This document shows positions 16,802 through 27,567 of a DNA stretch of 64,000 nt, in pieces. The translations under genes and the position numbers were made by a program. The notes below the pieces were generated by a model, which was not told where the DNA came from, made no database searches, and saw only the letters and a program-made list of their open reading frames with translations. Each line of letters opens with the position of its first letter. Positions within the stretch are counted from its first letter, which is position 1. Location of the stretch: contig NZ_OAOD01000001.1 of the NCBI RefSeq assembly GCF_900205925.1, forward strand, positions 179,201 to 243,200, written 5' to 3'. This stretch comes from Clostridium peptidivorans (GTDB lineage Bacteria; Bacillota; Clostridia; Clostridiales; Clostridiaceae).

Positions 16802-18280
16802 TTAAAGTATTATACAGATAAGTCCGCCATTACCTTCATTTATTATTTTCTGTAGTGTTTTTTGAATCTTTATCTGTACATCTTCTGGCATCTTGAAAAG
16901 TTTGTTTTGTAATCCTTCTTTAACTAATACCTCTAAGGATTTGCCAAAGATATTACTTTGCCATATCTTTGAACGATCATTTTCAAATTGTTCTAATAGA
17001 GCTTTTACCATTTCTTCACTTTCTCTTTCTGTACCCATTATAGGTGATATTTCTGTTTCTATATCTGCTCTTATAAAGTGAAGTGATGGTGCACTTGCTT
17101 TTAGCTTAACTCCGCATCTATTTCCATTTTTAACTATTTCTGGCTCTTCAAGCTTCATTTCTGTAAGTTCTGGAGCAACCAAACCATATCCTGTTTCCTT
17201 AACATCCTTTAAGGCTTGTGCAACTTTATCATACTCTACTTTAGCATTATTCATCTCTTCCATTATAGCCATTAATTGATTTTCACCTTGTATTTCTCTA
17301 TTGCATATTTCACCTAATATATTATAAAATAATCCTTGTCTAGGTTTTAAATCAACTTTTGCCGTACCTTCTCCCATATTTACTTCATTTAATTTTGATT
17401 CTCCTAAGAATTCAAATTCTTTAAATCCATCTAAAGTGTTAGTTATATCTCTTACTTTGTATATGGATGTACACATATCTTTAATCAAATTAACAAAATT
17501 TAATTTTAACCAGTGAGCTTTATCTAAGTTTTCTATCCACTCTGGCATATCAATATTTATTTCTTTCACTGGGAATTCCTTAAGTACTCTAGTAAATATG
17601 TTTGTAATATCTTCTTCTTTCATATTTAGCACATCCATTGTTTGTACAGGAACGTCGTATTTTCCTTCTAATTCCTTCTTAAGCTCCATAGTATTTGGAT
17701 CATACATATGCTTTGTATTTAATACAATGATAAAAGGTTTGTTTATTGCTTTTAACTCATTTACAACTCTTTCTTCTGTTTCTACGTAATTTTCTCTTTC
17801 AATATCAGTAATTGAACCATCAGTAGTTACAAGCAATCCTATAGTGGAATGTTCATTAATAACCTTTTTAGTTCCAATTTCTGCTGCTTCTTCAAAAGGT
17901 ATTTCATAATTGAACCAAGGAGTTGTAACCATTTTAGCCTTTTCCCCATCCATGTGCCCTGAAGCACCTTTTACTATATAACCTACGCAATCTACCATTC
18001 TTACTTTAAATTTAGTGTTATCCTTTAATTTTATTTCTATAGCTTCATTAGGAACAAATTTAGGTTCTGTGGTGTGAATAGTCTTGCCTGATGAACTCTG
18101 AGGCAGTTCATCTTGAGCCCTCTTCTTTTTAAATTCATTTTCAATATTAGGCAAAACCATCATTTCCATAAACTTCTTGATAAATGTTGATTTCCCGGTT
18201 CTTACTGGCCCTACTACCCCAACATAAATGTCACCTTGGGTTCTTTCTGCAATATCCTTGTATATATCAAAATTTTCCAA
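16802..18280 (-). CDS. spoIVA: stage IV sporulation protein A, coat morphogenetic ATPase
   Basis: Polymerising ATPase that forms the basement layer of the spore coat on the outer forespore membrane. 492 residues, the standard length. Walker A GPVRTGKST lies at about 24-32; ENYVETEERVVNEL and the NTKH region follow. The extreme C-terminus GLICIIL is the conserved hydrophobic tail needed for membrane/SpoVM contact in Bacillus. The start codon is TTG at 18280 with GGGAGGG upstream. Monocistronic; SigE control is expected from the family. Confidence 0.97.
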   Translation of the reverse strand: MENFDIYKDIAERTQGDIYVGVVGPVRTGKSTFIKKFMEMMVLPNIENEFKKKRAQDELPQSSSGKTIHTTEPKFVPNEAIEIKLKDNTKFKVRMVDCVGYIVKGASGHMDGEKAKMVTTPWFNYEIPFEEAAEIGTKKVINEHSTIGLLVTTDGSITDIERENYVETEERVVNELKAINKPFIIVLNTKHMYDPNTMELKKELEGKYDVPVQTMDVLNMKEEDITNIFTRVLKEFPVKEINIDMPEWIENLDKAHWLKLNFVNLIKDMCTSIYKVRDITNTLDGFKEFEFLGESKLNEVNMGEGTAKVDLKPRQGLFYNILGEICNREIQGENQLMAIMEEMNNAKVEYDKVAQALKDVKETGYGLVAPELTEMKLEEPEIVKNGNRCGVKLKASAPSLHFIRADIETEISPIMGTERESEEMVKALLEQFENDRSKIWQSNIFGKSLEVLVKEGLQNKLFKMPEDVQIKIQKTLQKIINEGNGGLICIIL

Positions 18281-18359
18281 GATAATTTACCCTCCCAATC
18301 TATAATTTTAACAGTATATATATATTATTTAAAAGCTTAAAATATTACTAATAAAATAA

Positions 18360-18410
18360 AAAGCATATGGTACGTAAAAGTATCATATACTTTTACGTAC
18401 CATATGCTTT
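18360..18410. terminator. 24-bp perfect palindrome after gpsA
   Basis: Two perfectly complementary 24-base arms (18360-18383 and 18387-18410) around a 3-base loop, lying 18 bases after the gpsA stop codon. It can terminate gpsA and would form an unusually long uninterrupted hairpin. Confidence 0.75.
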
Positions 18411-18427
18411 CAAACATTATATAACCT

Positions 18428-19423
18428 TTAAAACTCTTCTTTTTTGTCCCTAGACATTAACTCATATACACCGTATTTAGGATCTTTTCCTTCAAAAACA
18501 ACCTTATAAAGTACATCAGTTATAGGCATAGAAATATCCAACTTTTCTTTTAAATTATAAAATGCTTTACATGCTTTTATACCTTCTACTACCATTCCTA
18601 TTTCTTTAACAGCCTCATCTGGCGCTACACCTTTACCAATTAATATACCTGCTCTTCTATTTCTGCTATGCATACTAGTACAAGTAACTATTAAATCTCC
18701 AAAGCCAGTAAGTCCAGAAAAAGTTTCAGCTTTTCCACCTAGCTTCTCACCTATCCTTACTATCTCGCTCATTCCTCTAGTCATAAGTGCAGCCTTTGCA
18801 TTATCTCCAAAGCCTATTCCATCAGATATACCTGCTGCTAAGGCTATTATATTTTTAACTGCTCCACCTATTTCAACACCTATCAAGTCTGCATTAGTGT
18901 ATACTCTAAATTTACTAGTCATAAATATATTTTGTATTTCTTTTGCATAATTCATATCCTCTGAAGAAGCTACAACTGCTGTTGGAATATCTAATGCAAC
19001 TTCTTCAGCATGACTAGGTCCAGATAGGATAACTATGCCATTATCCGGCATTTCTTCCCTGATAACTTCAGATAATCTCTTTCCGCTATCCTCTTCTATT
19101 CCCTTCGCAATACTTATTATAATACTGTCCTTTTTTAAATAAGGTCTTATTTTACTTGCTACTTCTCTTATAGCTTGAGAAGGAACTGATAGTACTATAT
19201 ACTTGCTCTTTTCCAAGGCTTCTTCTAAGTTTAAAGTTGCATAAACATTATGTGAAACTACAACCCCGGGAAGATAATTAATATTTTCTCTTTTATTGTT
19301 TATATCATCTATTGTCTTGTGATTTCTGTCCCATACAAGCACATCAAATCCTTTTTTAGCCATCATAATAGCCAGTGCTGTGCCAAAACTTCCTCCCCCA
19401 AGGAAAGTGATACAATTCCCCAT
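18428..19423 (-). CDS. gpsA: NAD(P)H-dependent glycerol-3-phosphate dehydrogenase
   Basis: Reduces dihydroxyacetone phosphate to sn-glycerol 3-phosphate for phospholipid synthesis. 331 residues. The N-terminal Rossmann motif [12 protein letters not shown] is at 6-17. [17 protein letters not shown] follows, with catalytic Lys in [17 protein letters not shown], then [17 protein letters not shown] and the RNRRAG segment. The start is 1 base past the der stop codon, so it is translationally linked to der, a standard Firmicute pair. Confidence 0.96.
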   Translation of the reverse strand: MGNCITFLGGGSFGTALAIMMAKKGFDVLVWDRNHKTIDDINNKRENINYLPGVVVSHNVYATLNLEEALEKSKYIVLSVPSQAIREVASKIRPYLKKDSIIISIAKGIEEDSGKRLSEVIREEMPDNGIVILSGPSHAEEVALDIPTAVVASSEDMNYAKEIQNIFMTSKFRVYTNADLIGVEIGGAVKNIIALAAGISDGIGFGDNAKAALMTRGMSEIVRIGEKLGGKAETFSGLTGFGDLIVTCTSMHSRNRRAGILIGKGVAPDEAVKEIGMVVEGIKACKAFYNLKEKLDISMPITDVLYKVVFEGKDPKYGVYELMSRDKKEEF

Positions 19424-19424
19424 G

Positions 19425-20741
19425 TTAACTCTTCCTTTCTCTAAACTCCATCTTTATCCCTGTTCCGCTAAAGTCGAAACTATCTCTTAATTGATTTTCT
19501 AAATATCTTCCATAAGAAAAATGTAATGCTTCAGGATCATTTACAAAAAATATAAATGTAGGAGGTTTTACTCCTGTTTGAGTAGCATAGTATATTTTCA
19601 TTCTTCTAATCCCTACTATAGGTGGTTCCTGCATAGTAACCGCTCTTGATATTACATCATTTAAAACTCCTGTTTTAACTCTCTTATTATAATTATCATA
19701 GCACATTTTTGCCATTTCTAAAACCTTATGTACTCTCTGTCCTGTTTTAGCTGAAATAAACAAGTATGGGGCATAGGACATAAATGAAAGTTCATGCTGA
19801 AGATTCTTTTTAAATTCATTCATGGTATTTGTTTCTTTTTCAATTAAATCCCATTTGTTTACAATTACCATAATTGCTTTACTCATTTCGTGAGCATATC
19901 CTATTATCCTTTGATCCTGTTCACTTATTCCATCTTCTGCATCTATCATAAGTATGCATACATCAGCTCTTTCTAAGGCAGCATAAGTTCTTACTACACT
20001 ATATCTTTCTATTTCATCTTTAATTTTACTTCTTCTTCTTATCCCAGCAGTATCTACAAGAACAAACTTGCCTTCTTCTCTATCTATTATACTATCTATT
20101 GCATCTCTTGTAGTTCCAGGAATATTACTTACTATATTTCTTTCTTCTCCAAGTATTTTATTCACTAGTGAAGACTTTCCTACATTTGGCTTACCTACAA
20201 ATGCAATTCTTATATATTCATCTTCTTCATTTTCTCCAATTATACTATCAAAATGTTCTACAACTCTATCAAGCATATCTCCAAGACCTAGTCCCTGGGA
20301 AGATGAAATAGCTATAGGCTCACCTATTCCTAAATTATAGAATTCATACGCATTATCTTCTTCAGTTATTCTATCTACCTTGTTTACAACTAACACTATA
20401 GGCTTTTTTGACTTTCTAAGCATTTGTGATACTTCATAATCTGCAGGAGTTATTCCTGATTTTCCATCTACAAGGAAAATTATCACATCCGCTGTTTCTA
20501 TAGCTATCTGCGCCTGTCTTCTCATTTGAGATATTATTACGTCATCACTTTCTGGTTCTATACCACCAGTATCTATCATTGTAAAATTATACTTAAGCCA
20601 TTCTGCTTCTGCATAAATTCTATCTCTTGTAACCCCCGGTGTATCTTCTACTATAGCTATTCTTCTTCCTGCTAATTTGTTAAATAAAGTAGATTTGCCT
20701 ACATTTGGTCTTCCTACTATTGCAACTATTGGTTTAGGCAT
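19425..20741 (-). CDS. der: ribosome-associated GTPase Der (EngA)
   Basis: Double-GTPase 50S assembly factor, 438 residues. The first G domain has GRPNVGKST at about 9-17, DTPGVT and NKVD. The second has GKPNVGKSS at about 181-189, [11 protein letters not shown] and NKWDL. The C-terminal KH-like domain contains [10 protein letters not shown] and [14 protein letters not shown]. Ribosome binding site AAGGAGGAG. It sits 2 bases after the DUF512 gene, which therefore heads the operon. Confidence 0.97.
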   Translation of the reverse strand: MPKPIVAIVGRPNVGKSTLFNKLAGRRIAIVEDTPGVTRDRIYAEAEWLKYNFTMIDTGGIEPESDDVIISQMRRQAQIAIETADVIIFLVDGKSGITPADYEVSQMLRKSKKPIVLVVNKVDRITEEDNAYEFYNLGIGEPIAISSSQGLGLGDMLDRVVEHFDSIIGENEEDEYIRIAFVGKPNVGKSSLVNKILGEERNIVSNIPGTTRDAIDSIIDREEGKFVLVDTAGIRRRSKIKDEIERYSVVRTYAALERADVCILMIDAEDGISEQDQRIIGYAHEMSKAIMVIVNKWDLIEKETNTMNEFKKNLQHELSFMSYAPYLFISAKTGQRVHKVLEMAKMCYDNYNKRVKTGVLNDVISRAVTMQEPPIVGIRRMKIYYATQTGVKPPTFIFFVNDPEALHFSYGRYLENQLRDSFDFSGTGIKMEFRERKS

Positions 20742-20743
20742 TT

Positions 20744-22057
20744 TTACTCCTCCTTACTATATTCGTTTATTTTATCTATTAAATCTTCTCCAGTATATTC
20801 ACATATTAATATACTTTTATTGAAATGTTTTTCTAATTCTTCTACTGTTACATCGTCTAAAAACACTTCTTCACCTGCTCTTAGTATGTTCCTTGGGATT
20901 ATTATATAATCACCTAATTTTGCATCTTTTAACTGTTCTTTTATATCCTTACTTGTTAAAAGTCCTACAACAGTTATAGTACTTCCAAAAAAGTTATTTA
21001 CAATAGCATTAACCTGAACTTTTATATTAGAATTTACTTTTTCTATTTCTTCAGCTGCTGCTTTTATTTCCTTATGTGCTGATGTTCCTGTAATTAAAGT
21101 AAAACTTCCTTTTTTGTAAGTTGATAAGTTACTTAATCCCTCTTTAATATTCTCCCTAAAGATTCTTATCATTCCTACTCCATCTTCTAGTTGATCAAAT
21201 TTATCATAAAAATCTTTACTTGGAACATCTATTCCCGCTGTTACATAAAATTCATCAGAAAGTCTTACAAAAGGGTATCCTATTTCATTTATGTATTTTT
21301 GCTGAATTTTCTTTACACCTTCAATTTCCATTAAGGAAGTTTCTTTATTATATAAAGTCATATCAAAAAGCCCTTCTCGGAATTTTGTAATTCCTACAGG
21401 AACTACTGCCACGTTTTCAATTGAAGGATGTAATTTATAAAGATCTTCAACAGTTTTTATAAGTTCTTCTCCATTATTTACTCCTGGACAAGAAACCACT
21501 TGGCAGTTTGTTTTTATGCCGCCATTAGAAAGCTTTATAAGCCTTTCATATACATTCCCAGCAAATCGATTACTTAACATCTTTTCTCTAAGCTCAGGAT
21601 TTGTAGTATGAACAGATACATTTATAGGACTTATTTTATATTCTATAATTCTATTTATATCCTCATCTGTCATATTGGTTAATGTTACGAAATTTCCTTG
21701 TAAAAAAGATAGCCTTGAATCATCGTCCTTAAAATATAATGTTTCTCTCATTCCCTTAGGTAACTGATCTATAAAACAAAATATACATTTATTACAACAA
21801 CTTTTAGCTTGATCCATTATGGAGTCTTTAAACTCTACTCCTAGATCTTCATCATAATCCTTTTCTATTTCAAGTTCCCATATCTCTCCATCAGCCTTTT
21901 CTATTAGAGCAACTATATCTTCATCTGCCATTAAAAACTTATAATCTATTATATCCCTTACTTCTTTTTCATTTATGGAAATTAGTTTATCACCTACTTC
22001 TATTTCTAATTCTTCTGCAATGCTTCCAGGCTTTACCTTTGATATGGTATTTTTCAT
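20744..22057 (-). CDS. DUF512 / radical-SAM-like Fe-S protein with N-terminal PDZ
   Basis: 437 residues. Residues about 1-65 form a small PDZ-like domain ([20 protein letters not shown]). A cysteine cluster [19 protein letters not shown] at about 86-103 gives the CxxxCxxC pattern of radical-SAM [4Fe-4S] enzymes. The core has [17 protein letters not shown] and the C-terminal DUF512 domain reads TGTSAHKEI and [15 protein letters not shown]. Reaction unknown; the link to der is conserved in clostridia. Upstream AGTAGGAGTGATC. Confidence 0.85.
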   Translation of the reverse strand: MKNTISKVKPGSIAEELEIEVGDKLISINEKEVRDIIDYKFLMADEDIVALIEKADGEIWELEIEKDYDEDLGVEFKDSIMDQAKSCCNKCIFCFIDQLPKGMRETLYFKDDDSRLSFLQGNFVTLTNMTDEDINRIIEYKISPINVSVHTTNPELREKMLSNRFAGNVYERLIKLSNGGIKTNCQVVSCPGVNNGEELIKTVEDLYKLHPSIENVAVVPVGITKFREGLFDMTLYNKETSLMEIEGVKKIQQKYINEIGYPFVRLSDEFYVTAGIDVPSKDFYDKFDQLEDGVGMIRIFRENIKEGLSNLSTYKKGSFTLITGTSAHKEIKAAAEEIEKVNSNIKVQVNAIVNNFFGSTITVVGLLTSKDIKEQLKDAKLGDYIIIPRNILRAGEEVFLDDVTVEELEKHFNKSILICEYTGEDLIDKINEYSKEE

Positions 22058-22160
22058 TAGATCACTCCTACTTAATTATGTTTACCCCTTAATTCTATAA
22101 TATTACCGTAATCTTCATATTTAGTCAATCCAAAAGGATTTATTAACTGTTTGCTATAAT

Positions 22161-22868
22161 TTATATGCATGGTAAGCTTTCTATAAACTTATAAAACTCC
22201 TCATAATTTCCTTCATAATCAGTGATATAGCTTTTCTGACTTTTATTTAATATGTTGTTATTTATAAGATATGTTTTTATACCTATGTTTTTAGCTACTA
22301 AGTCCTCCACTGTATCATTTCCTACCATAAGACATTCTTCCGATGTCTTATTTATATCTTTTAAAACTTCCTCATAAAATTTTATTTGCGGCTTGCAATA
22401 ATGATTTTTTTCAAAGGAAGTTATATATGTGAAATCTTCTGGCTCAAATCCAGCCCACCTAATTCTGTGATGTATTGCCTTTATTGGAAATAGCGGATTA
22501 GTAACAACTACAACATTATATCCTTTTTCCTTTAACATTTTTACACTTTTTATCATATGTTCTTCAGGATTTACTGAATTTTGTACCCTTAAAAATTCAT
22601 TATCATAAAAGTCATCAAATCTGTACATAAATTCATGTAATCTATTATTAACTCTTATATTAAAGTCTTCCATAAATACTTCCTCATTTGTTCTCTCATC
22701 CAAGCTTGATACCATAGCCTTTGTGGCTCCCCATATATGCTTCCCTAATTCCATTGGTTCCATCAGATCACTAAATGACTTCCCAATTTCATTAAAATAA
22801 CTCTTCTCAAATTCTTCTGCATCCATCGAAAGTAATGTTCCATCTAAATCAAAAAGAATAGTATTCAT
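22161..22868 (-). CDS. HAD-superfamily hydrolase
   Basis: 235 residues. HAD motif I FDLDGTLL (6-13) supplies the nucleophile Asp and general acid Asp. Motif II VVVTNP is at about 121, motif III Lys is in the KPQIKFYEEV segment, and motif IV is GNDTVEDLVAKNIG with paired acidic residues. The helical cap lies at about 18-95. Probably a sugar-phosphate or nucleotide phosphatase; substrate unknown. Monocistronic, ribosome binding site AAAGAGGTG. Confidence 0.88.
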   Translation of the reverse strand: MNTILFDLDGTLLSMDAEEFEKSYFNEIGKSFSDLMEPMELGKHIWGATKAMVSSLDERTNEEVFMEDFNIRVNNRLHEFMYRFDDFYDNEFLRVQNSVNPEEHMIKSVKMLKEKGYNVVVVTNPLFPIKAIHHRIRWAGFEPEDFTYITSFEKNHYCKPQIKFYEEVLKDINKTSEECLMVGNDTVEDLVAKNIGIKTYLINNNILNKSQKSYITDYEGNYEEFYKFIESLPCI

Positions 22869-22942
22869 TATTTTGCACCTCTTTATTTTGCATAATTTTT
22901 TATAAAATATAAATCTATTTTATCAGATTTCATATAAAAAGG

Positions 22943-22979
22943 AAAAGACATACAACAATTAATATATCGCATGTCTTTT
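22943..22979 (-). terminator. terminator of the pst-phoU operon
   Basis: AAAAGACAT / ATGTCTTTT arms with a 19-base loop, immediately after the phoU stop codon, T-rich on the minus strand. Confidence 0.65.
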
Positions 22980-22984
22980 TAATA

Positions 22985-23641
22985 CTATTCATTTAAATCT
23001 ATTTGTTCTCCAGTAACAAGATAAATAGTCCACTCGCATATATTTGTAACGTGATCTGCTATTCTCTCTAGGTATTTACATATAAATAAAAACTGAGTTG
23101 CTTGATTAATAGTACTGTTATCTGCTGCCATTATAGGAAGCATTTCTTTAAATACTCCTCTATATATGGCATCAATTTGATCATCCTTTTTACACACAAT
23201 ATAAGATCCTTCTACATTTCCATCTACATAACAATCTAAAGATTCTTTTATCATTTCATTTACTAAATTAGACATCTTAGGTATATCAACTAATGGTTTT
23301 ATAAACTTTTCATCTTTAAGCCTAATGGCAATTTTAGCAATATCTACAGCATGATCAGCCATTCTCTCTAAGTCTGTTACTATTTTAGTGGTAGTAAATA
23401 TCATACGTAAATCCTTAGCCAGTGGCTGCTCTGTAGCTATAAGCTTTATACATTTATCTTCAATTTCTCTTTGAAGACCATCTACTAAATCATCATCTTC
23501 TATTATTTTTTTTGCCAAGTCTACATCGTGATTTACCAAAGCCTCTATACAAAGATGTATTTGTTTTTCTACAATGCTGCCCATTCTTAATAAATCATTA
23601 TGAAGATCCGTAAGTCTTATATCAAATCCGCCTCTTGTCAT
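22985..23641 (-). CDS. phoU: phosphate transport system regulator PhoU
   Basis: Two three-helix bundles that link the Pst transporter to PhoR signalling. About 218 residues. Both PhoU repeats show the metal-ligand motif: TDLERMADHAVDIA at about 90-103 and KYLERIADHVTNICEW near the end. The start is ATG at 23641; the upstream in-frame GTG is part of the ribosome binding site AGAGGTGAGGG. Last gene of pstS-C-A-B-phoU. Confidence 0.95.
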   Translation of the reverse strand: MTRGGFDIRLTDLHNDLLRMGSIVEKQIHLCIEALVNHDVDLAKKIIEDDDLVDGLQREIEDKCIKLIATEQPLAKDLRMIFTTTKIVTDLERMADHAVDIAKIAIRLKDEKFIKPLVDIPKMSNLVNEMIKESLDCYVDGNVEGSYIVCKKDDQIDAIYRGVFKEMLPIMAADNSTINQATQFLFICKYLERIADHVTNICEWTIYLVTGEQIDLNE

Positions 23642-23670
23642 AACCCTCACCTCTTATATCATTTTAAATT

Positions 23671-24420
23671 TTAACCAAATCTACCTGTAATATAATCTTC
23701 AGTTCTCTTATCCCTAGGTTTATAAAATATATCTTCAGTTTTATTAAATTCTACCACTTCTCCAGTTAAGAAAAATGCTGTATAATCAGAAATTCTTCCT
23801 GCCTGCTGCATATTATGAGTAACTATTATTACTGTGTATTCCTTTTTTAATGTATCCATAAGTTCTTCAACCTTTAATGTGGAAATAGGATCTAGTGCTG
23901 AAGTCGGCTCATCCATTAAAAGTATCTCTGGTTCAACAGCTAAAGTTCTTGCAATACACAGTCTTTGCTGCTGACCTCCAGATAGGCCCATTCCATTTTT
24001 CTTTAATCTATCCTTAACCTCATCCCAAAGTGCTGCTCCTATTAAGCTTTTTTCAACTATCTCATCTAACTGTGATTTGCTTGTTATACCATGAATTCTT
24101 GGACCATAAGCTATATTATCGTATATTGACATTGGAAATGGATTAGGTTTTTGAAACACCATTCCAACCCTTTTTCTAAGTTCTATTTCATCATAATCCT
24201 TATATATGTTTTTCCCCTCAAATAATACTTCACCCTCTATTTTTACGTTTTCTATCAAGTCGTTCATTCTATTTAAAGTTCTTAAAAACGTAGACTTCCC
24301 ACATCCTGAAGGTCCTATTAAAGCGGTTACCGCATTTTTTTCTATTTCTAAGTTTATATCTTTAAGTGCTTTTGTAGCACCATAATAAAGTTCAAGATTT
24401 CTAGTTTGTATTATGCTCAT
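23671..24420 (-). CDS. pstB: phosphate ABC transporter ATPase PstB
   Basis: Energises phosphate uptake through PstCA. 249 residues. Walker [10 protein letters not shown] is at about 36-44, the Q-loop at [10 protein letters not shown], the signature [13 protein letters not shown] at about 145, Walker [13 protein letters not shown], and the switch His in VTHNMQQA. Spacing to pstA is 11 bases and to phoU 29, consistent with one transcript. Confidence 0.97.
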   Translation of the reverse strand: MSIIQTRNLELYYGATKALKDINLEIEKNAVTALIGPSGCGKSTFLRTLNRMNDLIENVKIEGEVLFEGKNIYKDYDEIELRKRVGMVFQKPNPFPMSIYDNIAYGPRIHGITSKSQLDEIVEKSLIGAALWDEVKDRLKKNGMGLSGGQQQRLCIARTLAVEPEILLMDEPTSALDPISTLKVEELMDTLKKEYTVIIVTHNMQQAGRISDYTAFFLTGEVVEFNKTEDIFYKPRDKRTEDYITGRFG

Positions 24421-24431
24421 ATTAACCCTCC

Positions 24432-25319
24432 CTATTTACTCCCAGTATAGGACTCATAAATCTTCTTACCTATTATACGAGCCAATATATTAAATATTAA
24501 TACCATAATTATAAGTACTGCCGAAGCTCCATTTCCTACTCTAGTAGCATCTGGAATCATTCCCTCGGAATTAACCTTCCAAATATAAACAGCCAAAGTT
24601 TCCGCCGGCCTAAATAAATTAAACGGAGATGATTTACTGATCAAATTTGAAGCCTCAAAAGAAAGTGATGGTGCACTCATTCCTGCAGTATAAAGTAGAG
24701 CTGCAGCTTCTCCAAATATTCTTCCTGCAGCTAGAATTACCCCTGTAAGTATTTGAGGCATGGCTGATGGAAGTATTACTCTTTTTATAGTTTGCCATCT
24801 AGTAGCTCCTAGCCCTAAGCTTGCTTCTTTAACTCCGCGAGATGCAGCTCTTATTGCATTTTCACTTACTCTTGTTAAAGAAGGTAGATTAAGTATTGTT
24901 ATTGCTAAAGCTCCTGCAAATAACGTAAATCCCCATTTTGTCATTTTTACAAACACTAATAGTCCAAATAATCCTACCACTATAGAAGGCAATGATGCCA
25001 TAGTTTCTATACAAAGTCTGATAAAATTAAGAATCTTTCCCTCTTTTGCATATTCAGCCAAATATATTCCTGCTCCTACACCTAATGGTATAGTAATTAA
25101 AAGGGAAACTACAAGCATGTAAAAGGAGTTAAATAGCTGAGGTCCTATTCCTCCACCAGCTTCCCCTATCTTTGGGTCTCCAAACAAGAAAGATGGAGTA
25201 AGTGTTCCAATTCCTTCAAATAATATATATCCTATTAAAGCTACTAAAAGGAGTACAACAAAACCTGAAATTATATATAAAATACCAGTCCACATCTTAT
25301 CTTTTGATTTAGAATTCAT
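24432..25319 (-). CDS. pstA: phosphate ABC transporter permease PstA
   Basis: Inner-membrane permease half, 295 residues, with six predicted membrane spans (first at about 12-37) and the ABC-interacting EAA loop containing [20 protein letters not shown]. The start ATG shares one base with the pstC stop codon (TAATG), so the two permeases are translationally coupled. Confidence 0.95.
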   Translation of the reverse strand: MNSKSKDKMWTGILYIISGFVVLLLVALIGYILFEGIGTLTPSFLFGDPKIGEAGGGIGPQLFNSFYMLVVSLLITIPLGVGAGIYLAEYAKEGKILNFIRLCIETMASLPSIVVGLFGLLVFVKMTKWGFTLFAGALAITILNLPSLTRVSENAIRAASRGVKEASLGLGATRWQTIKRVILPSAMPQILTGVILAAGRIFGEAAALLYTAGMSAPSLSFEASNLISKSSPFNLFRPAETLAVYIWKVNSEGMIPDATRVGNGASAVLIIMVLIFNILARIIGKKIYESYTGSK

Positions 25320-26224
25320 TATTTAATTTCACCCCTTTTACCAATAGCCCTAATTACTATAATAAATATAAATGAAACTATTAAAAGAATTAATGCAAGA
25401 GTCCATAATGCATCATTCCATGCAGTTCCCGTTACAGTGTTTGCCATATCCATAGTTAATACTGAAGTTAATGTACTAGTTGGGCTTAATAAACCTTTAG
25501 GTAATTTAATAGTATTTCCAATTACCATTTGTACTGCTAATGCTTCTCCAAAAGCTCTTGCAATTCCAAGTACTATAGCAGTGAGTATTCCATTTTTAGC
25601 AGCTGGAAGTATTACCTTGCTTATGGTTTGCCATCTTGTAGCTCCAAGTCCATAAGATGCCTCTATAAAATCTTTTGGAACTACTTTTATAGCATCTGAT
25701 GAAAGACTTGCTATAGTTGGAAGTATCATTATGCTTAACACTACAATACCTGCAAGCAAGCTAAAGCCTACTCCTCCAAATATACTTTTTATAAAAGGGA
25801 GCAGCACAGTTATACCTATCCATCCATAAACTACTGAAGGTATACCTACAAATAATTCTAGTGCTGGTTGTAATACTTTATTCCCAAGCTTCGGAGAAAT
25901 GTAATTCATAAATATTGCAAGTGCAATACTTATAGGTGCACTTATTAAAACTGCTCCAATAGATACAAGGGTAGATCCTATTATGAATATACTTGCTCCA
26001 AAGGCTGGATTATCTGCCTCTGGTGACCACTTTGATGAAAAAATAAAATCTCCAATTGAATATCCGTGTTTTGTGAAGGTACTAATGCCTTTTGATACTA
26101 TAAAAAATATTATACTTAATGTTAAAGCCACTATTAAAAATCCACAAAATGTAGCATAAAATTTCCCTAAATATTCTGTTCTTAATCTTTTAAATTTGAT
26201 ATTTTTATTCACACTTATCATCAT
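25319..26224 (-). CDS. pstC: phosphate ABC transporter permease PstC
   Basis: Second permease half, about 300 residues, six membrane spans and the EAA-type loop [20 protein letters not shown]. Two adjacent ATGs are possible starts (26224 or 26221), with AGGGATG overlapping. A hairpin separates it from pstS. Confidence 0.95.
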   Translation of the reverse strand: MMISVNKNIKFKRLRTEYLGKFYATFCGFLIVALTLSIIFFIVSKGISTFTKHGYSIGDFIFSSKWSPEADNPAFGASIFIIGSTLVSIGAVLISAPISIALAIFMNYISPKLGNKVLQPALELFVGIPSVVYGWIGITVLLPFIKSIFGGVGFSLLAGIVVLSIMILPTIASLSSDAIKVVPKDFIEASYGLGATRWQTISKVILPAAKNGILTAIVLGIARAFGEALAVQMVIGNTIKLPKGLLSPTSTLTSVLTMDMANTVTGTAWNDALWTLALILLIVSFIFIIVIRAIGKRGEIK

Positions 26225-26270
26225 CCCTATTTTACTATTTAAGTTAAAAATTGCGATATATTATTTACAC

Positions 26271-26310
26271 AATAAGGCTAGTTGCACATATAAATGCACC
26301 CAGCCTATTT
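26271..26310 (-). terminator. hairpin between pstS and pstC (attenuator or processing site)
   Basis: AATAAGGCT / AGCCTATT outer arms and TGCA / TGCA inner arms, 12 bases after the pstS stop codon, with a T-rich tail that is broken by other bases. In many pst operons a partial terminator here lets the binding protein be made in excess over the membrane parts. Confidence 0.6.
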
Positions 26311-26321
26311 TAATAATTAAA

Positions 26322-27209
26322 TTATTTTATCTCATTTGCTGAAATATATCCTAATTTTTCAACTACAGCTTTATTTTCATCACTCATCATATAATCAATG
26401 AAAGCTTTTGTTAGTCCTGTTGCTTCGCCTTTAGTGTACATATGCTCATAAGACCAGAAAGGATATTTCTTTGCTACTATGTTTTCTTTTGTTGCTTCTA
26501 CATTATCAATTTTTATAAGCTTTAAATTTTGTCTTTTTTCCTCAGTTAAATAAGATAATGCTAGATAACTTATTGAACCTGGTGTGGATGTTATAGTCTT
26601 TTCAACTGTTCCACTGGAATCCTGAGTAGTTCCAAGTCCTTCTTTTTCATTTTTTCCATTCATAATAGTTTCTATAAATGTAGCTCTAGTTCCTGAAGAC
26701 TTTGGTCTATTAACAACTTGTATTGGTAAGTCCTGGCCACCAACTTGGTTCCAATTTGTATATTTTCCTTCAAATATACCTTGAACTTGTTCTTTGGTTA
26801 AGCTATCTACTTTTACATCCTTATGAGTAACAATTGAAAATCCTATAGCAGCTACTTTATGATCTACTAACTGTTTAGCTATTTCTTTATCCTTAAGCTT
26901 TGATTCTGCAGTTACATCAGAATTACCTATCTCTACTGAACCTTCTGCTACTTGATTTAATCCTGTTCCACTTCCTCCGCCTTGTACATTTATAGTTGCA
27001 TCTGGATTTTTTGTTTTAAAATTTTTAGCTGCCTGCTCTACTAATGGTTGTAATGCTGTAGACCCTACTGCAGTTATTGTTCCAGATATTTTATTACCAG
27101 TTTTTGTATTTCCCGCTTCTTTATTACTTCCACCACATCCTACGAATGCTCCTGCAACCATAGTAATAGCTAAAGCTGCTATGATTGTCTTTAAACTTTT
27201 TGTTTTCAT
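26322..27209 (-). CDS. pstS: phosphate-binding lipoprotein PstS
   Basis: Extracellular phosphate-binding protein, 295 residues. Lys-rich N-terminus, hydrophobic core IIAALAITMVAGAFVGC with a lipobox ending at Cys25. Phosphate-loop residues appear in GSTALQPLVEQAAKNF, VQGGGSGTGLNQVAEG and RPKSSGTRATF. Ribosome binding site GGAGG. First gene of the operon, preceded by putative PhoP boxes. Confidence 0.96.
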   Translation of the reverse strand: MKTKSLKTIIAALAITMVAGAFVGCGGSNKEAGNTKTGNKISGTITAVGSTALQPLVEQAAKNFKTKNPDATINVQGGGSGTGLNQVAEGSVEIGNSDVTAESKLKDKEIAKQLVDHKVAAIGFSIVTHKDVKVDSLTKEQVQGIFEGKYTNWNQVGGQDLPIQVVNRPKSSGTRATFIETIMNGKNEKEGLGTTQDSSGTVEKTITSTPGSISYLALSYLTEEKRQNLKLIKIDNVEATKENIVAKKYPFWSYEHMYTKGEATGLTKAFIDYMMSDENKAVVEKLGYISANEIK

Positions 27210-27262
27210 TTAAGAAAAACCTCCATTCAGTTTAAAATTATTTTTAAATGATTGCTACAAGA

Positions 27263-27308
27263 ATAATATTAGTGTATTAAGGTTAAGTGACTATTATCTA
27301 AATGTTAA
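27263..27308 (-). promoter_or_regulatory. candidate PhoP-box promoter of pstS
   Basis: On the minus strand TTAACA and TTAACC are exactly 22 bases apart (two helical turns, 27303-27308 and 27281-27286), upstream of a TATTAT at 27263-27268. The repeat spacing fits PhoP direct-repeat sites; the -35 is poor, as expected for an activated promoter. Confidence 0.4.
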
Positions 27309-27481
27309 GGACAAGTTAAATTAGGGACTTTTTTATTTAATATGTGAAATTCATCTAAATTTAGACTCAAATCTTCACAAATATTATCTAAATTATTAAC
27401 AGTATTTAATCCTTCTACTACGTTAGTATTTTCATTATTTAAACTTTCTATACTTTTATCTAATTCATTGATATGTTTCAT
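27305..27481 (-). pseudogene. short coiled-coil ORF, possible chemotaxis-receptor remnant
   Basis: 58 codons from an ATG at 27481: MKHINELDKSIESLNNENTN, then VVEGLNTVNNLDNICEDL and a tail ending NLTCP. The open frame continues 8 codons upstream (GISSINKI). The heptad pattern resembles the signalling helix of methyl-accepting chemotaxis proteins. No ribosome binding site is seen at the ATG, and it runs into the pst promoter region, so I treat it as a relic. Confidence 0.35.
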
Positions 27482-27532
27482 TATTTTATTTATAGAGCTT
27501 ATACCCCATTAAAATTCTTATCAAAAAATCAT

Positions 27533-27567
27533 AAAGGGACATCCTTTATAATTAGGACTGTCCCTTT
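27533..27567 (-). terminator. terminator of phoPR
   Basis: AAAGGGACA / TGTCCCTTT perfect 9-bp arms overlapping the phoR stop codon. Confidence 0.7.
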
